In this document: piece after piece, positions 1 to 13,233 of the stretch
Layout of the letters: every line of letters starts with the position of its first letter
Numbering within the stretch: the stretch's first letter is position 1
Assembly (NCBI GenBank): GCA_034509735.1
Contig: JACGWO010000003.1
Coordinates: 39,292,873-39,356,872, forward strand
Direction of reading: 5' to 3'
From: Sesamum alatum
Taxonomy: Eukaryota > Streptophyta > Magnoliopsida > Lamiales > Pedaliaceae
DNA length: 64,000 nucleotides
Notes under the pieces: generated by a model
What the model saw: the letters and a program-made list of their open reading frames with translations, nothing else
The model's database searches: none
What the model was told of the DNA's origin: nothing
Program-made: the position numbers and the translations under genes

Positions 1-3000
1 ACCCCATATGCGTGCAGTGCCATCTTCTGAACCAGTTATGATCTGAAATGCAACCAAGAGAAGGTGAAATAAGTAACAATCTTTAAACATAGAAGTCCCA
101 AGGACAACTTCAGTTTATTCACAAATACCCCTAGCTTCAGCCTCCTTCCGAACGGATATTATCATAAAGTAATTACTATTAAACCACTTAGCATTGAAAT
201 ATTTCGTATCTTTCCAGTAACTTCAGTTGTTCATATATTTGAAGCCATTGGGAGTTCTATTACCTACCCTTGTTTCTTTCATTTTTCCTTTTTCGCCTTT
301 TCTGTGATTTGGAAGATGGGGTTGGGATTAGGATGGTTGGCAAGGCAATCACCTCATTTCAGGAAAATTAGGCAAAACGTATGGTAAGCTTTAATCAGGT
401 TTCGATCCATAAAAATATATTGCAGTATGAATTATGAAACACTATAGAGCAAAAAAGAAAGGAAAGAAAAGCTGAAACTGAACTGCCTACAGATTAACAT
501 TAGGTTCAGAACATCCAACATAAAGGAGTACCAAGAAGAACATGGAAAATTATGACCTGATTGCTCAAATTGCAGGAAACAATACAATGTAGATAGTTTG
601 AATGCCCTTTGAAAACCATCTTGACCTGGCATTTCTCCTGATTGTCAGGGCACAAATTATTTAAGATGTCAGCTATTTGCACTTCCTTTCAAGTTTATTT
701 TCAGTAAAGACAAGAAAAATCTTATCATAATACATACCATATCCCAGCAATACGCATAAGAATCGCCAGCAGCAGAATATACGGATCCACTCTACAACCA
801 ATGACGAAATCTATATAAATACATACTGGACATGACAAACGGAAGCATGAAAAGTACGGGCACAAGGTAAGTACTCAAATTAATATAATGGGCTAATATT
901 CTCTGGGAAATCAGTAATATGAGTAGTTTCAGGCCTCGGTCCTAGGACCAAGATTAGCAAGAATTAACAGGCTGTGAGCATTACTTCATACATGTTAATT
1001 TTTCCAAGAGTATAAATTTATGCGGTTATTTATACCACGAAAATGTCTCCTTTTAGCTAGGAAGAATATAGCACGATCAAGTGACATGATCACAATCCAG
1101 ATAGAGGTGTAGAGAAACTAGTCCTAATATGTAGAGAGAGGTAATACATGTAAATTTCTCAAGGCATCTGAAATTATGAATGGAATAACTTTACTGACAG
1201 CTTGTTTCTAAAGTGACAGGATAAAATAATATCATACAAGAATGTCTTGTATTTCACTCATTTCACTCTGTGCTCACCTCCTAAAGCTGCCAAAATCTTA
1301 TCAGGTCTAGTCTCTAGACAAAACATAAATCAACATATACTAAACATGCCAAAACAGTGGGAAATGTAAGGATAAGCCATTCAGTAATAAAAATCAATAA
1401 GCAGCTTAGTCTAGAAAAGAAGCAAAAGTATCCAAACCTTAAAATCAACTGCAATGGCATTATTTTCTGGAATAGGAGAGAGTGCACTCCACGGACCTCT
1501 GCAAGAGAAGAATTAATACAAGAAAGATGGTCATAACAACAAAAGAACAAAATACATGAAAGAACTAGCACTTGTGGATCTGACAGACAAGCAAACGAGA
1601 AAGTAAGTAAGAAAAATTGGCATTTAAATACACTACAAGCTACATGGATTATACCATATGGACATGAGGCACTAGTAGAATGAAAACGGACAAGAAAACT
1701 CAACATCAGCAAATGTAGGAGAAAGACCAGATCGATTTCTCCTTGGTGGTGTGAAATTTAATTCCACGCTTTACATGAAATAGGACAATCATGCCAATGA
1801 ATTCCACAACACCATATCATATGTCCATCCAAACTATCCAGACCTCTTGAATCTTTAACCAGTCAAACATGAAGTTTGCATCATGCCAAATCATTCTATG
1901 ATAAGATTATACAGATTCCAAGATCCGTCATACCCATTAACTTGTTGAGGGCTTAATAGTTTTTCAAGAATCTAATACATTGTAATAAGTCCCATCATGC
2001 AATATATATACATCCAAGACTTGACACTGGACTGGACCACAAGAAAAAGCTTCCCTAAGGTAATTTTGCCATCTTAGAACCCGTTTCAAATCAGATAACT
2101 AACTTATGTTGAGGATTCACCAAGTCAAGTACTGGCTTCAACTTGCTTCCTGCAAAAACAAATGACCGAGAAATAGGTCAAGCAAAGAAGTTAAAGCTGC
2201 GTTTGATCAGATATTTCTATGATTACAGGAAAACTTGAAGCAGAAAATTTTGTTAAAAATGTCTAACGTATGATCAGGAGCTGATACCTTATGGCAAACC
2301 CAAGTAACCAAAAAGCATATAAGGAAAAGACAAAAAGGAACTTCATAAAATTTGACCTGTGGCTGCTTTAGAATAAGCTTTTCTAGTGTCCTCTGCACTG
2401 CCCACTGGAGGCTATTTCCAAATGGCCAATATAGTTTTAGTTACCCTTTAGTATTAGTTCTGATCTAAGCTGTAAAGTGCATATTGAGTTTTGGAACTTC
2501 AACTAGGTATAAAACCATGTTTGAACTATCTTTATCGAAGTCTATTTGACATTCCAAGAAAGCACTTTTGTTATATTGGAGGCATTTATGAAGCCTAAGA
2601 ATATAAATTTTCTGTTCTTAGAAATAAATGGTCATAAGTATTCACACACCAGTTGCAAGCACAAGCAGTTCAAATTCCAGCAGAGAAAAATAACTGATAT
2701 AGACTAGTAAGTTTTACACGGCATAATCAAATTATGCAAAGATTGTTCCTAGAAGAGACTCTGCTAATCTAAGAGATAGATTACCTTGCACGGGTGCTTC
2801 ACTTTCTAAAATTTCTTTCCATTTCCATCCTCGAATCCGACCATCATCGCCACAACTATAATGCAGACAAAGTCAACAGACATTTTGACAGAAACAAGTT
2901 CCTTGAGATAAAAATTGTATTTTACATACGATGAGACCCTTAATACAAGAACTACCAAGAACCATATAACTGACTTATAAAAAGAATCCACTGTGCACCA

Positions 3001-3653
3001 CAAGAAGCTGCACTCTGAATAATACAAGACAACAACATCTCCCACCAGTAAAAGGACACAACAATGAGAACCATAACCAATCAAGAGTATGACTAATACC
3101 TCAACAACAACGAATCATCATAAAACTTAACATCATAAGCCGGTCCATCGTGCCCTTGAATCATAAACTGCGGTTCCGGCATCAACCAACTTCACAAAAA
3201 CACAAACCCATTTACTCAAACATCCAATATGCAGAAATAATTAGCAAAATTAATCAAACAAACTAGTACAAAATAAAGCAAACTCACTTCTGACTTCTCC
3301 CACTTCCACAACCCATCTCCTGCCACCCACAAAGAATAAAGGTCAAACAAGTTCAGAAACACAAATTCGGCGCAGTTAGTACACATAAACCGTCACAAAA
3401 GAAAAAAAAAAAGTTGAAAAGAAATTACGAGGCAAGAGGAAATGGAGTAGGAGGCAATGGAGCCATCGCTGGAGGCGGTGACGATGTAGTCGGAATTGGG
3501 GTTAGGGTTACTGTTGGGGGCGAAGGCGGTGCGGAAAACAGTCCGGGAAAGGGTTTCTCTCTCATGTAAAATGGCGTCTCTGTATAAGTCTTCGTCCCAA
3601 TTTCTGCAATCCATTTCTTCCACTCCCATTTCTCGTTTCTCGGGTTCACACAC
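1..3653 (-). CDS. THO6: THO complex subunit 6 / DWA1-like WD40 protein (3' part outside window)
   Basis: Plant THO6 (DWA1 in Arabidopsis) is a WD40 beta-propeller subunit of the THO/TREX mRNA-export complex; it was also described as a DDB1-CUL4 substrate adaptor acting in ABA signalling. Nine exons can be joined with correct phases: 3429-3653, 3288-3319, 3100-3189, 2785-2855, 2104-2149, 1438-1498, 738-791, 557-637 and 1-42, giving 234 residues of an expected ~370. Diagnostic stretches are RTVFRTAFAP and SSDGSIASYSISSCL in exon 1, QGHDGPAYDVKFYDDSLLLS, SCGDDGRIRGWKWKE, VNPQHKGPWSALSPIPENN, AAGDSYAYCWD, FKGHSNYLHCIV, and GSEDGTARIW at the window edge. These read as successive WD40 blades. The start could be Met at 3653, 3629 or 3614; the last two sit closer to the usual short N-terminus. 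Intron 6 (792-1437) and intron 4 (2150-2784) are over 600 bp and hold nothing I recognise. The identification rests on recalled family sequence and is firm. Confidence 0.9.
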
Positions 3654-3742
3654 AGTGCTGGACTGTGAGCTGTTAGGGCGGAAATTTGAGGGGAATTGGC
3701 GCGCTACACAACGACGACGTTTGCTGTTTGTTTTTTTGAGTT

Positions 3743-3985
3743 ATAAGCGATGAATTTTATTAATTGAAATAAAGCGATTACAATAAGTCCTGTCAGTATC
3801 AATATTGAATAGAGACAAATACAACTATTATATCGACAATATCACAGAAACAAACATCTTGTTATTACAACAACAAATAAACCTACTATACAGTAAAAAC
3901 AAATCATCCCATGCAGGGAATTCGAACTCATAACTATCATATTGCTTGTTAGGTATTCAACATTTGAGCATTGCGACCGTTTGAT
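3743..3985 (-). repeat. Degenerate tRNA-derived SINE-like repeat
   Basis: This segment is a diverged copy of the repeat at 19972-20191. Both share the blocks GCGATGAATWTTATTAATTGAA at one end, a central AATATCACA block and CATATCATCCCA-type words. On the minus strand both carry a B-box-like word (GAGTTCGAATTCC here). The copy lies about 90 bp upstream of the THO6-like start codon, so it forms part of that gene's promoter region. Confidence 0.5.
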
Positions 3986-4162
3986 TCGAGTCGAGTCGGA
4001 CTTAAATAAATTTAAATGGATTTTAATTAAATTAAGTATAAATTGAGCAGAAATAATGTAATATTTTTAAAATATATTTTTTATTTTTGTCTTAATTCAA
4101 TTGAGCTTCGACCAAAGCCAGAAAGCTTGTTGAACAAAATCTGAAATTGTATGTTTTCTTAA

Positions 4163-5061
4163 TCTATACCTATACTATTTATAAAAGAGAAAGCTATTTG
4201 TGTCTAAAATGGCAGTTTTTTTGTGATTTTGACATAAACTATCATTTACTTTTTGTATAATACATTTGCTTATTTATTTCTATAGAATGAAACTAATATT
4301 TTATGGAAGACAAAAATAAAAATTTAATATCATATTGGTAGTTCTCATACCAATTTTACAAACTAACAATTATGCCCTCTTGTCATAACCACCCATGTTC
4401 TCGCACCAACTTTTTATTTCTTTCCATTCTTTTTATCTTAAAAAATTCAATTAAAAGTTTAAAACCTCTCTCACAATCTAATATGTTCTATATATTTCTC
4501 CAAATTTTGGTCTTAATAAGAAACATGCAATTAATATGTTCTTTATTAACCCTCATTCCTTTAAAAAACAAAAAACAAAAAAAACTTCCATGTTCTCATC
4601 TTTATTTTTATATTTAGTTGATTTATTTTATTTTGTAATAATCAATTACTCTTTTTTTGTAGTATAAAACTGTAATATCCCATGTGAAATGAAGTGTTCA
4701 CCGTAATTTTTTATTTAAAAATATTGTCCATCAAAATTTTCATATATATTTTTTTAAATTTTAAATTTATGGATATATTTAATTTTTATATTGAAATATA
4801 TTAAACCTGTAATAACTCATATTTATAAAAATAATAAATAAAATAAATATCGAATATTGAAGATAAGAGTGTATTAAATAATCTGAAAATATCAAAAGAA
4901 ACATCAATTAAAAAGAATGAATACATATAAATAATATTATATTTAATATTTTAATTGTGAAGTGCAATCATGGTACCTTAAATTAAAAAAAAAAAAGCTT
5001 AATGAATAATTATTCACTAATTAATATTAGGAAAGTAAGCCATAATATTCTCTACTAATTA
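4163..5061 (+). mobile_element. Helitron-like element, copy 1 (3' end unclear)
   Basis: The segment begins A|TCTATACCTATACTATTTA, the TC-plus-TATACTATT start typical of plant Helitrons, at an A as expected for A|T insertion. Inside are blocks shared with the next copy: a 'TAGTTCTCATACCAA' word followed by an ATTGCCC or ATGCCC word, then TTCCATGTTCTCATCTT. No CTAG-type end is clear before the next copy starts at 5062. No coding capacity is visible. Confidence 0.45.
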
Positions 5062-5899
5062 TCTATACTAATTATAAAAAAATATATTTTTTATGTCTAG
5101 AATGGAAGTTATTTTAGCATTTATAAAATTTACCCTTTGTTTTTGCATAATCCATTTTCATATTTCTTTCTACAAAGCGAAATTTATCATTTGTGGAATG
5201 CAAACAGATTTAACACACTATCGGTGTTCTCATACCAAATTCTAAACTACCTAATTGCCCTTTTTATGAACCCTTATTTTTTAAAAAGAAAATAAAAACT
5301 TCCATGTTCTCATCTTCATTTCCATATTTATTTGATTTATTTTACAATAATAAATTACTCTTTTTTTGTAATATATAAAATTGTAATATGACATTTGAAA
5401 TGAAGTATTCACAAAATTCTTTATTTAAATTTTCATTATTCTCTCTACAAATATCCATTACTTCTATTAAATATTTTGCAAATTAAAATTTTTGCCCACA
5501 GTTTCTTTTGTCGTCCACTTAAACCCAAATTTTTAACTTTTATTTTGAATCTCTTTCCTCTGTCTCCTTCGTCGATTGAAGGAAGTTGAAAAAAAGTATT
5601 AAGAGAAATGAAGTAAATAGAAGAATTCATTTTTGTGTTTTTTTTTTTTTCAATAAACAAAAGAAATAAAGTTATTAATAACGAATGAAATAGAAAAGTC
5701 ATTGATTATTCACTGACAACACAATATTGTATAGGAAGTAAGTGCTCTATGTGAATTCGTTATATCTACAAATGATGTATCCTATCACAGTATAATGGAT
5801 ATATAATCTTATTTTATTTATAATTAAAAGAATTTTGTATTTGCCTTAACTTAGAACTAAAATTTTGTGCGCGTGAGGATCGCGTGCAGTGGCTACTAG
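5062..5899 (+). mobile_element. Helitron-like element, copy 2
   Basis: The element starts A|TCTATACTAATTATAAAA and ends GGCTACTAG|T, so it has a 5' TC, a 3' CTAG and an A|T target pair with no target duplication, as plant Helitrons do. A GC-rich word GTGCGCGTGAGGATCGCGTG lies just before the end, where Helitrons have a hairpin. The interior matches copy 1 over the 'CTCATACCAAATTCTAAACTACC' region. It is non-coding and non-autonomous, about 840 bp. Confidence 0.55.
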
Positions 5900-6216
5900 T
5901 TAATATAAAAGAAAACTCTTTTATCATACTAATTTCTGAATGCCCTAATTTACCCTTTGATTCATTCTTTTTTTTTTTTAAGAAAAAAGAAAGTCATAAT
6001 AGTAATTTCACTATCTTTTAATAACTCCACAATTACAATTTTCTTAAACCACTATCCATATTTTCTCAACCGACTCTGCATTTTTTCTTCACCAACTTAC
6101 TTCGTTTTAATTTCTTCACACTATAATTATTTTTTTCACAAATCTCTTTTATCTCTTTATTTCACATTACATTTACATTTTATATGCTCGCTAGGACTGC
6201 GTACAACGACGACTAG
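5900..6216 (+). mobile_element. Helitron-like element, copy 3 (5' truncated)
   Basis: TATAAAAGAAAACTCTTTTATC then CATACTAATTTCTGAATGCCC resembles the internal part of the two preceding copies. The end is CGACGACTAG|T, a CTAG|T terminus. The 5' TC start is missing or degraded, so this may instead be the right-hand remainder of copy 1 interrupted by copy 2. Confidence 0.4.
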
Positions 6217-7210
6217 TAAAAGTAAAAAGTAACGAGGTACTATTCGAAGTCCCATTAAAGGAGTTTGAGGTTAAATTTATTTAAAAATATTATATTAAGA
6301 TATTCTTGATTTTTGAAAAAATAATATTTAAGTGTCTTAAACAAAATAAAATCACAAAACTAATAAGATTGCCAATAATAATAATAATAATGTTATTATA
6401 ATTAATGTATAAGACTAATACATTTTAAAGAAGTTTGAAGAATTTTAATAAATTAATCAAGAACTTATTTTTTAAAACTTATAAGTTCAAGCATCTTCCT
6501 TTTATTTATTTTTAATTATATAAGCTCATTTTTTAAAATATTTATCAAATGGTCTATGATAGTTTATAAGGTTTTCACATTATTTCTGGAAAAAAAAATT
6601 GATCTTTATTCATTAGTGAGTTTAAAATGGTTAAATTCTAATTTAAGTTTATTTGTGTTTTTATTGGCTTCGGAATGGGAGAAACATTCTCAAAATCCCA
6701 TTCAAAAACGTCGAATGAAGAACGCGACTTATAGATTATAGAAATATAAAACGATTTTCCAAAAGAAAAAGAAGAAATAAGGACATTCTTACATCCAAGA
6801 AGAATTCTACAAAGATTTCAAGAAAGATTGGGCACTCTTTCATCTTCAATCAAGTTCAAGCCCAGCATTTCAGTCATCAACTCAACTCTGGGCATTTGGA
6901 ACACATCTTTACTCAGAGATCATCTCTGTACTGGGACTCGACTCTTGCTAATCGACTCGACTCGTTTACACTTCTACGAAAACACGGCCAAGCTTGAAAA
7001 TCTCGCGATTTTCTGATAAACTAACAATTAATACAATAGAAGACAGATTCACCTCATCTCCAGAAGTAAAGCAAACACATAAACCATATTTACAGAATTT
7101 CTGGAAGAAGGGATCACTTACCTATGCCATTAGCACGATTTCACCACGTGCGCCTGTCAACGGGAAGAAAAGAACAGACGTAAGTATTATGATTCTTCAA
7201 GAAAATAAAA
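6217..7210. other. Spacer downstream of the TRB-like gene
   Basis: AT-rich spacer of about 1 kb. It contains an (AAT)n run near 6377-6392. Short open frames at 6556-7236 show no family resemblance and no splice logic. The part next to 7210 should hold the 3' UTR and polyadenylation region of the minus-strand TRB-like gene. Confidence 0.5.
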
Positions 7211-10200
7211 CTACTGAAAGGAAGAGAAAAGGATAAAGAAAGTAGCGTTTTTTTTGTTACTTTGATCGAAACAATCTGTGGCAAACTGCAGGAGAGATTC
7301 CATGTCTTCAGCCATTGTAGAAACCCTTTCTGCCTCTTTCACAGCTTCGGCAGCCACAAACGATTTGTTTTCAGCTTCCGCAATTTTGTAAGCAGCAGAA
7401 ATTGCAGCATCTTCAACTGTATCTCCGAGATACCCAATGCTCTGAACTTGTCTGGGCCGTGTATCTGTCTGTCTCATGGGGGGGCTCTTTGCATCTACCT
7501 GTGCATCTCTTTTTAATCTGTAGCAATTTTGAACCTGGAAGTGAAAAGCTCAAGATTAGAATGGAATGCGAGGCTAAACAAGGAAAGAGTTTTAATGTTA
7601 AAGACCTCATACGAGCAGCACAAGAAAGCCCGCCCTTATCATTATTGAGGAAGCCAAGACTCGAGTAGCCAATACAATGAAAAGAAAATAAAACAAAGTG
7701 ATTCCACCACTTACAACTTAGCCTTTCAAACAACCACCATGAAGTTGAACGATAACTTTGAACACTACAAGCGAAGAAGGGCAAAGGAATATCCAGAGAC
7801 GGAGAAAGAAGATAAAATGCTAACATACGCATTAATGCAACCCGCTTTTGCAAATTTTGTAAGAGAATTGATTTAGTTACACTTATAATCCAATTTATAG
7901 CAGCAGTTCTATTTATAACCCTCTGACATCAAGGATGATTTGCATAATCAATTATTGAAGTTAACTAAATACACAACTTTTAAGATATATAAAAGAATGT
8001 AAAAGAAAACAAGAAATAGAAACCCTTGAGTTCATTTTCATACATGTTGGAGGCAAATATTAATTCTGCCCCTGTCATGATTACAAAAGCATCGATAATA
8101 TGCAAAGAATAAACACAAGAAGGTGGCTATTTTCCTCAACGCCTATAGAGGATAGATATGTTGGTGTAAATGTGAGATATGTAAATCTTGACATTTTAGA
8201 ATCATGCCATTCAATCAAGACAAAATTTTCAGGAGTCGCGTAACTACTGGTGATTTCATCAACAAACAAGTCAGATCACCAATTGAAAGGCAGGGTCAAC
8301 TGCAAACCAATTTCTGAAAGAAGAGAAATGAAAACATGCAGAGATATTAAGCTGAAAAAAGTTCTCCAAACGACAAAATATCATCTAAAAGAACAATTGC
8401 AAGTGCATTGCCGTGTAAAACCTGCAACCGAGCACTAGAGCAGATGAAGTGAAGTGATGAGCAGCAAAATCACCTTTTCAAGTTTGTTTTGTTGCACAAG
8501 CCTCCTCAATCTAGAAGTCAACACCCTTTTGAAATTTTGTGGGACCTCCTGCCTTTGCTGTATGAAGTGTAAGAGAACAGAAATTGAAAAATACTTATCT
8601 TTTGGAATCAACAAGATGAGAATATATCAAAAGATATAATTCAGCATGTGAGACAGACAAGATGGTTGAGATCAATGCACTGTAGGCATGTATTGTGCAT
8701 GAGTTTGGAATCAACAATATAAGCATAAATTTGATATCTTCAGCACAAGAGGTTTTACAGAGTAGATAACAAATTGGTACAAAAACAGTGTATTATCTAA
8801 AAATACCGTGCAGGAGTACAACAATTTCGATTAATCTGGAAAGCTTTCTTACTTCCTATCCACAGAAGTACACAAGGACTAATACTCTAAATATATGATC
8901 TACAAATGACAAAATCCGCAAAGGATTCTTAAAGTTCTGTATAATATGGGGATGAAATTTCAACACATAGTTCTCTCTCACCAAAGACACACAAGTGGCC
9001 TTGTAAGCAATTTATAAAGATCATGTCGGCTGTCAGAGACACATCAGAACTTAAGGTGGAAAGAAACAGTTATGCATCACAGATATTGACGCCCTTTTTC
9101 TTTAACAGAAAACATCAAGTACGATCAGCCAGGAAAAGAAAAAGAAAATCAAAGACTTTGAGATGAGCACCCAAAGAAAATATTTGTTGAAAGGTAGAGA
9201 GACTGGGATGATGGGCTCAACATCGACATACTAGAACCAGCGATACGTACAACAATCAGGTCTTCTTATGAGGTGAAGGAATCAAAATACAAGCCAAAGT
9301 CATGATATAAACATCAAATCATCAAACTCCAAGAGATACTATTCAAATGCTAAAATCTGAATCCTCGCAAGTGCTCATCGGCAACAAGCAAAAACTGTTA
9401 TCTGATATGCATTCTTCCACTTGTAACTTTCGATGATCATCCACGTAATCAACACACTTAGACACTGCCCTTGCAGCGTTTTTATCAAGCATTAGTGGGT
9501 ACTCTTTCTTGAGAACACAACTCTTATTCCCCTTCCAAAATGGTGGTCCTCCAGGTTCATATTCAAACTAATTAGTAATTCTAACCAATCTAAGCAAATT
9601 AAGCAATACATGGTATAGAAATCACTAACAATGATATTAAAGACAAACCTCAATAAAAGTAGCAATTGCACTAGAATCTGATCCATTTGGCTCTTTAAGA
9701 GCAGACAACGCCTCATATATCATCGCATTGTACCTGAATAGAAAGCAATTATTTCATGCATTAAATAAAAGGGAAAAAACACGACTAGATGATAAAAGAG
9801 AGGCGGTAAAAGCATCGGCAGAGGATATGGGAACATAGATCCTGTTCAATTAAGGTCGTGGATTTTGTAAGATAGATGACTACAGAAATTTCCAAGATTT
9901 GTCAAGACTTGAGGCTCATCCCTCCTTTCTTCCTTTCCTTTCAACAACTTTAGAGCACTGGTCTTCACTTGCACCAAATAACTGAATAAGAAAATGAAAA
10001 TACCCATTTTGTCCACCATCTTTTTGAAACACCCACCTGATATACCAACATCATCGCTAATTAAACTCTAGCATAATCTAATACTACAACCAAACTTATA
10101 GCCACCAGCCAGCAAAGATCCACCGTAATTATCATCCTAGTCTGACCACTCCTATCCCACCCTAGAATTCTCAACCACCAAAGAAAAAGAAAAAACATTA

Positions 10201-13200
10201 TGATCCATCCCCTTTTGTGCCACCACCAAGGCCCAACTTGGAAAGATTGAGTGGATAGGATAATTAACTCAGTTTGATCGACAACACAGATACAACAGTC
10301 ACATCAAAGGTAAATTATTTGGTCACCAGTGACTGAATTAATCTACTGTATTCATCACAACATCTATAAAAGGGCAAATGTGTCCTTAGAATATACCCAA
10401 GGACACTGCTGTAGAGGCCCGTAGTAGATTCCCACTAATTAACATGGGCATTGGCAGAGTCAACTATAAATATGTGACTATTATCAAAGAAATGAATGTA
10501 GTTATTCGGAATGTTATGAAAAATCCATGTCCAAACCAAAGGGGAGCTCCACTATTTTTTCAAAGCTCATAGATTCTGGAATCAACACGCCGAATTGCCT
10601 TCGGAACTGTGAATCCCCAACTACAAATGGTTCTCTTAATTTATTTAAGCACATTAACTTGAAGCTTACAAGTGACCATATAATTAGCATAATGCATTGT
10701 CAAATGGAGAATTGCCAGTGTCAACAAAAGTTAGGAGTATTAACTCCTCTAGTTTTGAGTTCACATTCTACAAATAAAGCCACATAAGTATAAATAACCA
10801 TTGCCAAAACTAATCCTTGTGTTTGGTTTCGTTTTTGGAATGTTTTGTTTTGTTTTATTTTATTATATGGAGATAGAGAGAGAAAAATAAAGATAAATAA
10901 GTGTGTGTTAGAGATATATTGTATGTTTGGATTTGTTTTGGAGTTAATTTTAAATAGCGTAAAAATATATTGTATTTATTGTGTTGTATATTTGGAGACA
11001 AAAAACGTTGTTCATTGTCAAATCATGTCTCTATTATATATTTTTATATATGTATATAGTAATATTTGATTTTTTTTATGTATTGTGTTGTATATTGGGA
11101 GACAAAAAATACTGTTCATTGTCAAATCATGTCTCTTTTATATATTTTTATAAATATATATATATATATATGTATATAATAATATTTGTTTATTAATAAG
11201 TAAAGGTATGTATATATTGGAGAACGGGCCATAACACCCAATAAAGGTGTTTTGGATAGTGTTATGTTTGGTTTCGTTTTCTTAGTGTCTCAGAGACAAC
11301 TGGGAAATGAAACCAAACAAAGCCAATAGATTTATACTGTTTCCTCTTCCTCCCTTAGGGCGTCTACAGTGAAACCAACTTAGACACAAGTAAACCAACA
11401 TAAAATTCCCTCGTTCATTCATTTATTGCCTCTGGTTTTCAACATTCATTCTCAAGAAATTCGGGGAAGTATATGTAGAGTTCCTAAACAATAGCAATCG
11501 AAAATAAGCTCATAAAACTGACTTCAAATTAACCAACCCCATTCATACAACAAACATCTAATGAATAAATAATCTTATGCACTCGTCACATTACAAACTC
11601 ATAAACTATCAGTCTAATGCATATATAAAAAATTGAACAGTCAAGAGTTTCTATGAACCCACCAACATATCTGCACCATTAAAACCTCCGTCAAATTAGT
11701 GACTCATTTGAGATCAGGCAATAACCACAATGCCATGCCAGAACAGTAAATATAGAAAATAGTAGCACTTTTTATCTATACGAAATTAACTACAAACTCT
11801 AAATATAGCATAGAAGTATAGCTTACTTGGCTGCATTATTTCCTTCAGGTAAGGGCCTTGAAGAATCTAACATAACTACATCTGATGATGCATCCTGTGA
11901 AGATGGAGTGACAGAAGCTGAGGTCTGTGCGATGGGCAGTGGAGTAGCAGGGGCATCAGCAGGATTTGCCTTCGCTTTTGGTGTCCTTGCTTTATCTCTA
12001 GGGCCTTGGCCATTTGCTACACTCAAATTCCGCCACTTATCCTGCACAAGCAAACCAAGATTACAGTTAGACTTGTATTATGTCTATTTACAGTTGATGG
12101 TTTATTTTCACAATCCATGGAGTCAATAATATTGCTTTAAAGAGTATAAATATGCACATGCTCACGTGGTAGCAAGCCACATCTTAGTCTACAAAAGAAC
12201 ATCCAAAATTAATGAACAAAACTATGTTGAAGGAGCGCGAAATATTGAAAAAGTTGGGTTTTTGACCCACTTAGGAAAGTGGTAAGAATTTTCTTCTCTT
12301 AAATCAGAGACACACCAATACAAGTCAACTTGAAACTCAGAACAGAACTGAGGAATGAAAATTATATAACTATCCAATATCTATGCACTCGGAACTTGGA
12401 AATGCTTTTTTTATATATTTGTTAGTGAAACTATTATTTTTAATAATGTCCCAAGTACGGGAACTCAAATATTTCCAGAAAAAAAAAAAAAAAAAAAAAA
12501 AAATCTAGTGGTTTGACTCAAACATTTCCCCATGAGTTGTATCCCAACCCAGAAAAACATATGTTTTGTATGAAACATCCAGACAGTTACTAACCATTGC
12601 AGTAGTTAGAAAATTCATTTATACTAAGTGCAACGATTCTGAAAAGGTGCTTCTTTTTACCAAAACACAACAACACAATTTTTATCAAAATTTCTTCTCT
12701 TCACAAAGAGAAGATTACTTAAGGTTTTTATTTGAACTTCTCAATGCAAGCCTTAGCAACTATTGTCCTTTTGTTTTACAGCTAAAGTGAATCTTTGTTC
12801 CATCGTCAGCAAGTGCATAGGCAATGCCTCAAATCCACATCTAATTCATCTCTGCTTCAACAAGTTCCAAATTTTTCCATCAATTTATCCTCCCACAGTG
12901 CCCAAATAGCAAGCACCAACAGATAAGCTTCACAAAACAACAGCAGCAATTCTATTTATATGCTCAGGAGCACCAAGAAACTATACAACTAAGTAAAAGC
13001 AAACCCAATATGTACATAAACAACCAAGTGAACAGTCAGATACGCATAAAATAAGAAACACATAAATAAATGTAGATTCATACCTTGAGATCAATGTTGG
13101 AGCGAGCAAAGAGGAGATGGTTGAACTCAGGGTCTCTCTGAATATTCTTCCACTTCCCGGCGCCGTGCTTCGCCACACCGGCCCGCAGTGCTTCTTCCTC

Positions 13201-13233
13201 TTCCGATGTCCACTTCTGCTTCGGATTCCCCAT
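7211..13233 (-). CDS. TRB: Telomere repeat-binding factor, single Myb histone type (TRB4/5-like)
   Basis: TRB proteins bind telomeric and telobox DNA in the nucleus, and recruit chromatin regulators such as PRC2 and histone demethylases. Five exons join in phase: 13084-13233, 11827-12041, 9649-9733, 8474-8557 and 7211-7534, giving 285 residues (family 280-300). The start [13 protein letters not shown] is the usual TRB N-terminus; an upstream in-frame Met at 13266 is less likely. The Myb domain spans about residues 5-57, with Trp8, Trp28 and Trp53 and the telobox-type motif IDLKDKWRN. A Pro/Ala/Ser-rich linker follows to about 121. The H1/H5 globular domain (about 122-188) has [10 protein letters not shown] and [20 protein letters not shown]-terminal coiled coil rich in Ala/Glu ([19 protein letters not shown]) ends the protein. 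The wording is closest to the TRB4/TRB5 branch as I recall it. The C-terminus ends in an unusual hydrophobic tail ([11 protein letters not shown]). Confidence 0.92.
10818..11327. mobile_element. MITE-like insertion in TRB-like intron 2
   Basis: The left edge reads GTGTTTGGTTTCGTTTTTGG. The right edge, reverse-complemented, reads TTTGTTTGGTTTCATTTCCC, giving imperfect terminal inverted repeats of about 17 bp. No clear target-site duplication is seen. The interior is AT-rich and carries a 104-bp tandem duplication. Confidence 0.45.
10977..11184 (+). repeat. Tandem duplication, period 104 bp
   Basis: Two near-identical units start at 10977 and 11081, each beginning TATTGTGTTGTATATT and including CATTGTCAAATCATGTCTCT. 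The second unit ends in a (TA)n run. It lies inside the MITE-like insertion. Confidence 0.85.
12478..12503 (+). repeat. Poly(A) run
   Basis: An uninterrupted A tract of about 25 bases lies in the first intron of the TRB-like gene. It may be a retroposed tail, but no retrotransposon body was recognised beside it. Confidence 0.8.

Noticed and set aside
1314..1712. 132-codon minus-strand frame
   Set aside because: It covers the THO6-like exon 1438-1498 in a different frame plus intron, so it is a shadow frame.
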